8,658 nucleotides of DNA from the NCBI GenBank assembly GCA_001803875.1, contig MHEO01000002.1:4876-13533 (forward strand). Direction: 5' to 3'. Shown piece by piece: positions 6,048-8,658 of this stretch. Under the pieces are notes generated by a model that saw nothing but the letters and a program-made list of their open reading frames with translations, did not search any database and was not told where the DNA came from. Position 1 is the stretch's first letter. Every line of letters begins with the position of its first letter. The stretch comes from Nitrospirae bacterium RIFCSPHIGHO2_01_FULL_66_17 (GTDB lineage Bacteria; Nitrospirota; Nitrospiria; 2-01-FULL-66-17). A program made the position numbers and the translations under genes.

Positions 6048-6518
6048 TCAGGTGCGACGGCGCGTCGGCAGCGTGCGGAGGTAGTGGACGACCTTCCAGG
6101 CGTCGTCCTCGGTGATGATCGAGGGGGAGTAGGAGAACATCCGGGTGCCGGGGCTGCCGTTGCGGATCACCCAGAACAGCTCGCCGTCGGTTCGCAGCTC
6201 GTGGAAGCGGGGAGTCGTGAAGTTCCGGGGGCGGGGGTTCAGTTCCAGCCCCGCCGGGCCGTCGCCGCGCCCGGACGCGCCGTGACAGGTGAAGCACGTG
6301 CCCTTGCTCTGGTAGATCCGCTCGCCCTCGAGGAGCACCTCGTCGCTGATGGGGAACGGGTTGGTCAGGTTCTTGGCCTCGCTCGGAGCGCGGGGGATGG
6401 TGATGTCCCGCTCGCCGGGCGGGCCGACCGGTTCGTCGGGGCCGACCATGAGGAGAAGGTAGATGGTGGCCGAAAAGACGACGAACACGACGAGCAACTG
6501 GAACACGGCGCGCGACAC
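6048..6518 (-). CDS. Membrane-anchored monoheme c-type cytochrome
   Basis: This 156-residue protein carries electrons on the outer face of the inner membrane. A hydrophobic segment at 5-24 acts as an uncleaved anchor or signal. The rest is one cytochrome c domain with the heme-attachment motif C75-F-T-C78-H79 and the likely axial ligand M127 in GTRMFSY. GSGRGDGPAG-type spacing and PRPRNFT (96-101) are common in class I cytochromes of respiratory chains. The start is GTG at 6518, with GGAGGAG 6 nt upstream lying inside the last codons of the preceding gene. It is third in a three-gene operon, 3 nt after the 127-residue protein. Its TGA directly abuts the convergent peptidase-hydrolase TGA, leaving no terminator between them. 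The electron donor and acceptor are not encoded here. Confidence 0.9.
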   Translation of the reverse strand: MSRAVFQLLVVFVVFSATIYLLLMVGPDEPVGPPGERDITIPRAPSEAKNLTNPFPISDEVLLEGERIYQSKGTCFTCHGASGRGDGPAGLELNPRPRNFTTPRFHELRTDGELFWVIRNGSPGTRMFSYSPSIITEDDAWKVVHYLRTLPTRRRT

Positions 6519-6521
6519 GGG

Positions 6522-6905
6522 CTACTCCTCCGGCGCGCGGATCAGGCCCTTCCAGATCGGCGGGCCCTCCGTTTCCCAGTTCTTCGTGGAGAGGAAGTTG
6601 ATCCCGTGATACAGGTTGAGCTTGAACTTGCCGCCGCCGAACCGCTGGGTCAGAAAGCCCTTGACGTCGGCGACCTCGCACACGTCCAGCGCCCGGTACG
6701 TGTCCATCCAGTGGAACTGGACGACCATGCCGACCTTCTCCTGGGCGAGGACCTTCACGGTGGCGTCCTCGACGATCGCGGCCAGGGCTTCCTTCATCTC
6801 GTCGGGGGTGGGCAGGCCCTTCACCGCGGCGTGCGAGAATTTCTTGACGTGCTCCTTGTAGAGCTCCCACGTTAATCCGGTATAGAGCTTGTCGGTCTGG
6901 AGCAT
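6522..6905 (-). CDS. Unrecognised 127-residue soluble protein
   Basis: I do not recognise this family. The protein starts MLQTDKLYTGLTWELYKEHV and ends in LIRAPEE. It looks soluble and mixed alpha/beta, with a helical, charged N-terminal half (about 12-58). An aromatic-rich core, VVQFHWMDTYRALD (61-74), is followed by an FGGGKFKLNLYHGINFL stretch (89-105). Single C76, H65 and H100 do not form a clear metal site, and there is no membrane span or signal peptide. The open frame continues upstream to 7319, but that part is antisense-like, low-complexity Arg/Pro sequence. ATG 6905 lies 8 nt after the zinc-ribbon stop, with AAGGA overlapping the end of that gene. Being sandwiched between a zinc-ribbon protein and a cytochrome suggests a shared role in a respiratory or heme context; that is inference from the operon only. 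Confidence 0.75.
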   Translation of the reverse strand: MLQTDKLYTGLTWELYKEHVKKFSHAAVKGLPTPDEMKEALAAIVEDATVKVLAQEKVGMVVQFHWMDTYRALDVCEVADVKGFLTQRFGGGKFKLNLYHGINFLSTKNWETEGPPIWKGLIRAPEE

Positions 6906-6913
6906 CGGGCGCG

Positions 6914-7228
6914 TCAGTCCTTGCGGACGCCGTGGCGGGGGTCGACCGGCATGGACGTCTGGCACTGCGGGCACTTCACGTAGACGATGTTGTCGAACAG
7001 GCCGATGCTGTAGTGGTGGCTGAAGAGGTCGTACGCGGCGCCGCACTTCTTGCACGTCGTGACGGTTTTCGCGACGAGATCGAGGACCAGCTTCCGGAGT
7101 TCGCTGACTTCCTCGCGGACGCGGTCGAGCGCCTCCCGGGTCTCGGTCAGCCGGTGCTCGACGGCCCGGACGGCGGTCGTCCCGAGACCGTCCTCCGCAC
7201 CCGACAGGGCGTGTTCGCTGCTGTTCAT
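6914..7228 (-). CDS. Small coiled-coil protein with a C-terminal zinc ribbon
   Basis: This 104-residue protein heads the three-gene operon. Residues 18-54 form a charged heptad-like helix (EHRLTETREALDRVREEV) that should make a coiled coil and may drive oligomerisation. The C-terminal part carries two Cys pairs, C59-x2-C62 and C86-x2-C89, typical of a treble-clef or zinc-ribbon fold that binds one zinc ion. There is no signal peptide or membrane span, so it is probably cytoplasmic. ATG 7228 is chosen over the upstream one at 7303 because GAGGAG lies 4-5 nt before it and the extra 25 codons would overlap a candidate promoter. Its function is unknown; zinc ribbons of this size act in protein or nucleic-acid contacts. 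Confidence 0.8.
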   Translation of the reverse strand: MNSSEHALSGAEDGLGTTAVRAVEHRLTETREALDRVREEVSELRKLVLDLVAKTVTTCKKCGAAYDLFSHHYSIGLFDNIVYVKCPQCQTSMPVDPRHGVRKD

Positions 7229-7258
7229 GGCTCTCCTCATTCGGTACGGCAGCGCGTG

Positions 7259-7287
7259 ATGATACACGGTTCGAGGGCCGGGGACAA
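7259..7287 (-). promoter_or_regulatory. Candidate proximal promoter of the zinc-ribbon/cytochrome operon
   Basis: On the minus strand TTGTCC (7287-7282, 4/6) and TATCAT (7264-7259, 5/6) are separated by exactly 17 nt. The start point would be near 7252, about 24 nt before the ATG at 7228. Confidence 0.45.
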
Positions 7288-7317
7288 GGTCCCGCCGGTC
7301 CATCCGCCGCGCCGCGC

Positions 7318-7347
7318 ATTATAGCGCAAGCGGCCGGGGAATGGAAA
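7318..7347 (-). promoter_or_regulatory. Candidate distal promoter of the zinc-ribbon/cytochrome operon
   Basis: On the minus strand a perfect TATAAT (7323-7318) is preceded, after 18 nt, by TTTCCA (7347-7342, 4/6). In such GC-rich DNA an exact TATAAT in a divergent gap is unlikely to be chance. It lies upstream of the proximal candidate, so the operon may have two start points. Confidence 0.5.
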
Positions 7348-7360
7348 GGCGGCTCGCCGG

Positions 7361-7386
7361 TCGAGGCGCGGTGTCGAGGCGCGGTG
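7361..7386. repeat. Tandem direct repeat, two 13-bp units
   Basis: TCGAGGCGCGGTG occurs twice in a row (7361-7373 and 7374-7386) with no mismatch, followed by TC as the start of a third unit. It sits just upstream of the plus-strand promoter candidate, between the two divergent promoters. It could be a regulator site or a slippage duplication. Confidence 0.7.
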
Positions 7387-7389
7387 TCT

Positions 7390-7417
7390 TTTACGCGGAC
7401 GCGGGATGTGGTATGCT
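7390..7417 (+). promoter_or_regulatory. Candidate promoter for the acyltransferase-PilZ operon
   Basis: TTTACG (7390-7395, 4/6) is followed by 16 nt and TATGCT (7412-7417, 4/6), with TGG directly before it giving an extended -10. A start near 7424 fits translation from ATG 7470 and argues against the earlier in-frame ATG at 7341, which would lie upstream of the promoter. Confidence 0.5.
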
Positions 7418-7431
7418 AGGCATCGCGAGTC

Positions 7432-7456
7432 CGATCCGCGCCACCGGCGCGGATCG
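7432..7456 (+). other. Perfect 11-bp hairpin in the acyltransferase leader
   Basis: CGATCCGCGCC (7432-7442) and GGCGCGGATCG (7446-7456) are exact inverted repeats around the 3-nt loop ACC. The hairpin starts about 8 nt after the predicted transcription start and ends 13 nt before ATG 7470. No Shine-Dalgarno sequence lies in the remaining 13 nt and no U-run follows. It could be an operator dyad or a translation-control hairpin. Confidence 0.6.
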
Positions 7457-7469
7457 CAACCGATACCAC

Positions 7470-8522
7470 ATGGCCTTACAGATCGCGGAGCAAGACGCTC
7501 CATCTCTGAAGACGGCGGCTCCGGTCACCGGCGGTGACACGACGCCGGTCGCCCGGCCGCCGATCCGTGAGCGCGTCGTCTGGGCGGTGCTGCGGCTCAT
7601 CCAGGCCGGCGTCGCGGCGATGCCCCTGCGTTGGGCCCTCTGGATCGGGCGCCGCATGGGCGATCTCGCGCACGCCGCCGTCTATCCGAGGACCCGCGTC
7701 GCGCTGTGCCAGATCGAGTGGGCGCTGGGGAACACGCTCACGCCTTCGGAGCGGCGCGCCGTCATCCGGGGCATGTATCGACAGTTCGGGCAGGGAGTGG
7801 TGGAGTTCCTGCGGCTCCCGCGGATGGTCGAGGCGGGCCGGCTCGATGAGCTGGTCACGGTCGAGGGCGAGGCATTTCTGCGCGAAGCGCACGCGCAGGG
7901 CCGGGGCGTCTTGATCCTGACCGCGCACTATGGCAACTTTGAGCTGTTGGCGACGTTCTTCGCGGCGCGCGGCTACCGCGCCAACCTCGTGACGCGCCGG
8001 TTGCGCAACGGCGTGCTGGACCGCTTCTGGGCGGAGCAACGCCGTCGCCTCAACATCCGCGCGATTTTCAAGGAGGCCTCGCTGAAAGAGGTGATTGGGC
8101 GGCTCCGGCGGAACGAGGCGATCGGGTACGTCCTGGATCAGAACATGGGCATCGACCAGGGCGTCTTCGTCGAATTTTTCGGACGGCCCGCGTGCACGCT
8201 CAGCGCGGTCGCGGTGCTGGCCAAGCGGTTCGGCAGCCCGGTCGTGCCGGTGTTCATCACGCGCGATCCCGTCGACCCCACGCGCCACCGGATCGTGTTC
8301 GAGCGGCCGCTGGCGTTCGAGAGCCGCGGCGCCCAGGGCGCGAGGGGGGACGACGCCGACGTCGTCGAGCAGACGCAGCGGTACACCGCCGTGATCGAGC
8401 GCCGGGTCCGCGAGCGTCCCGATCACTGGATCTGGATTCACCGTCGATGGAAGACGCGTCCTCCGGGGGAGGCGCAGGGTGGAGATGGCGTCAACAAGCT
8501 TGGAAGGGAGGGGGCGTCATGA
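7470..8522 (+). CDS. Lipid A-type lysophospholipid acyltransferase (LpxL/HtrB family)
   Basis: This 350-residue enzyme belongs to the family that transfers acyl chains to lipid A precursors or related membrane lipids at the inner face of the inner membrane. The catalytic HxxxxE is clear: H153 and E158 in TAHYGNFELL. Other family marks are VTRRLRN (174-180), DQN (223-225), VEFFGRPACT (234-243) and the C-terminal PDHWIWIHRRWKTRP (317-331). Residues 1-35 form a polar extension, followed by a hydrophobic stretch at about 36-60 that probably attaches it to the membrane. E. coli LpxL has 306 residues, so this is slightly long at both ends. ATG 7470 lacks a Shine-Dalgarno sequence but fits the promoter at 7390-7417. 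Its stop overlaps the PilZ start (ATGA), so the two are probably co-translated. The acceptor could be another glycolipid. Confidence 0.88.
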   Translation: MALQIAEQDAPSLKTAAPVTGGDTTPVARPPIRERVVWAVLRLIQAGVAAMPLRWALWIGRRMGDLAHAAVYPRTRVALCQIEWALGNTLTPSERRAVIRGMYRQFGQGVVEFLRLPRMVEAGRLDELVTVEGEAFLREAHAQGRGVLILTAHYGNFELLATFFAARGYRANLVTRRLRNGVLDRFWAEQRRRLNIRAIFKEASLKEVIGRLRRNEAIGYVLDQNMGIDQGVFVEFFGRPACTLSAVAVLAKRFGSPVVPVFITRDPVDPTRHRIVFERPLAFESRGAQGARGDDADVVEQTQRYTAVIERRVRERPDHWIWIHRRWKTRPPGEAQGGDGVNKLGREGAS

Positions 8523-8658
8523 TCGTTGAAAAGCGCACGGCGCGTCGGGTGACACTCACCGGTACGACGCTGGTTATTCCTGGGTCGGGGGGGCGGGCGC
8601 TCACGGCCGTGGTCACCAACGTGAGCGCGACCGGGGCGGGCTTACGCGTGCCCGAGGC
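8519..8658 (+). CDS. PilZ-domain protein, N-terminal part only
   Basis: Only 46 codons are in the window. The protein begins MIVEKRTARRVTL and carries the two ligand motifs of the PilZ domain at their usual spacing. RxxxR is R6 and R10, and (D/N)xSxxG is NVSATG at residues 34-39. In PilZ proteins these bind cyclic di-GMP. The ATG overlaps the acyltransferase stop by 4 nt, and a GGGAGGGGG purine run lies 4 nt upstream, typical of translational coupling. Whether the domain stands alone or is part of a larger protein cannot be seen. The link to an acyltransferase suggests c-di-GMP control of an envelope function, which is inference. Confidence 0.8.
   Translation, partial: MIVEKRTARRVTLTGTTLVIPGSGGRALTAVVTNVSATGAGLRVPE

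Noticed and set aside
4259..6115. 618-codon plus-strand open frame overlapping the peptidase-hydrolase gene
   Set aside because: It is a different frame of the same DNA, giving Arg/Ala/Gly-rich low-complexity sequence. The in-frame C1 and GHSAG motifs belong to the 4029-6047 frame.
6906..7319. Extension of the 127-residue protein to 7319
   Set aside because: The added region overlaps the zinc-ribbon gene in another frame and reads as Arg/Pro-rich low-complexity sequence.
7341..7469. Earlier start at ATG 7341 for the acyltransferase
   Set aside because: It would lie upstream of the best promoter and include the tandem repeat and hairpin; the added residues resemble no family sequence.
1..8658. 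tRNA, rRNA, CRISPR array, transposase, integrase or phage genes
   Set aside because: I looked on both strands for spaced repeats, tRNA-like arms and mobile-element protein motifs and saw none beyond the single palindromic element.

Overview
The window is GC-rich throughout and comes from a bacterium with densely packed genes on both strands. A lipid A-type (LpxL/HtrB-like) acyltransferase and a membrane-anchored c-type cytochrome point to a Gram-negative, respiring organism. A GEMM-I riboswitch and a PilZ domain point to cyclic di-GMP signalling. The overall look resembles environmental lineages such as Methylomirabilota/Rokubacteria or Nitrospirota. That placement is an impression, not a result: there is no rRNA or marker gene here.

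Layout, left to right. (1) The 3' end of an unrecognised multi-pass membrane protein (+). (2) A convergent NAD-dependent epimerase-like SDR gene (-). Its leader holds a ~126-bp imperfect palindrome, probably a dispersed repeat. (3) An orphan zf-HC2 anti-sigma-factor-like membrane protein (-). It is preceded by a GEMM-I (c-di-GMP-I) aptamer and an overlapping intrinsic terminator, read in the same direction. (4) A mannose-1-phosphate guanylyltransferase-like gene (+). (5) A 672-residue protein that joins a papain-like (C1) cysteine peptidase domain to a GHSAG alpha/beta-hydrolase domain (+). Its stop codon directly abuts that of the next convergent gene. (6) A tight three-gene operon (-): a coiled-coil/zinc-ribbon protein, an unrecognised 127-residue protein, and an anchored monoheme cytochrome c. 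(7) A divergent LpxL/HtrB-like acyltransferase gene (+), overlapping by 4 nt the start of a PilZ-domain gene cut by the window end.

The genes do not form one obvious pathway. Envelope and surface functions recur: GDP-mannose supply, lipid acylation, the anti-sigma factor, a membrane protein and a sugar epimerase-like enzyme. Cyclic di-GMP appears twice, as the riboswitch ahead of the anti-sigma gene and as the PilZ protein coupled to the acyltransferase. The two most notable items are the riboswitch-controlled orphan anti-sigma gene and the peptidase-hydrolase fusion. I see no tRNA, rRNA, CRISPR array, transposase or phage gene.
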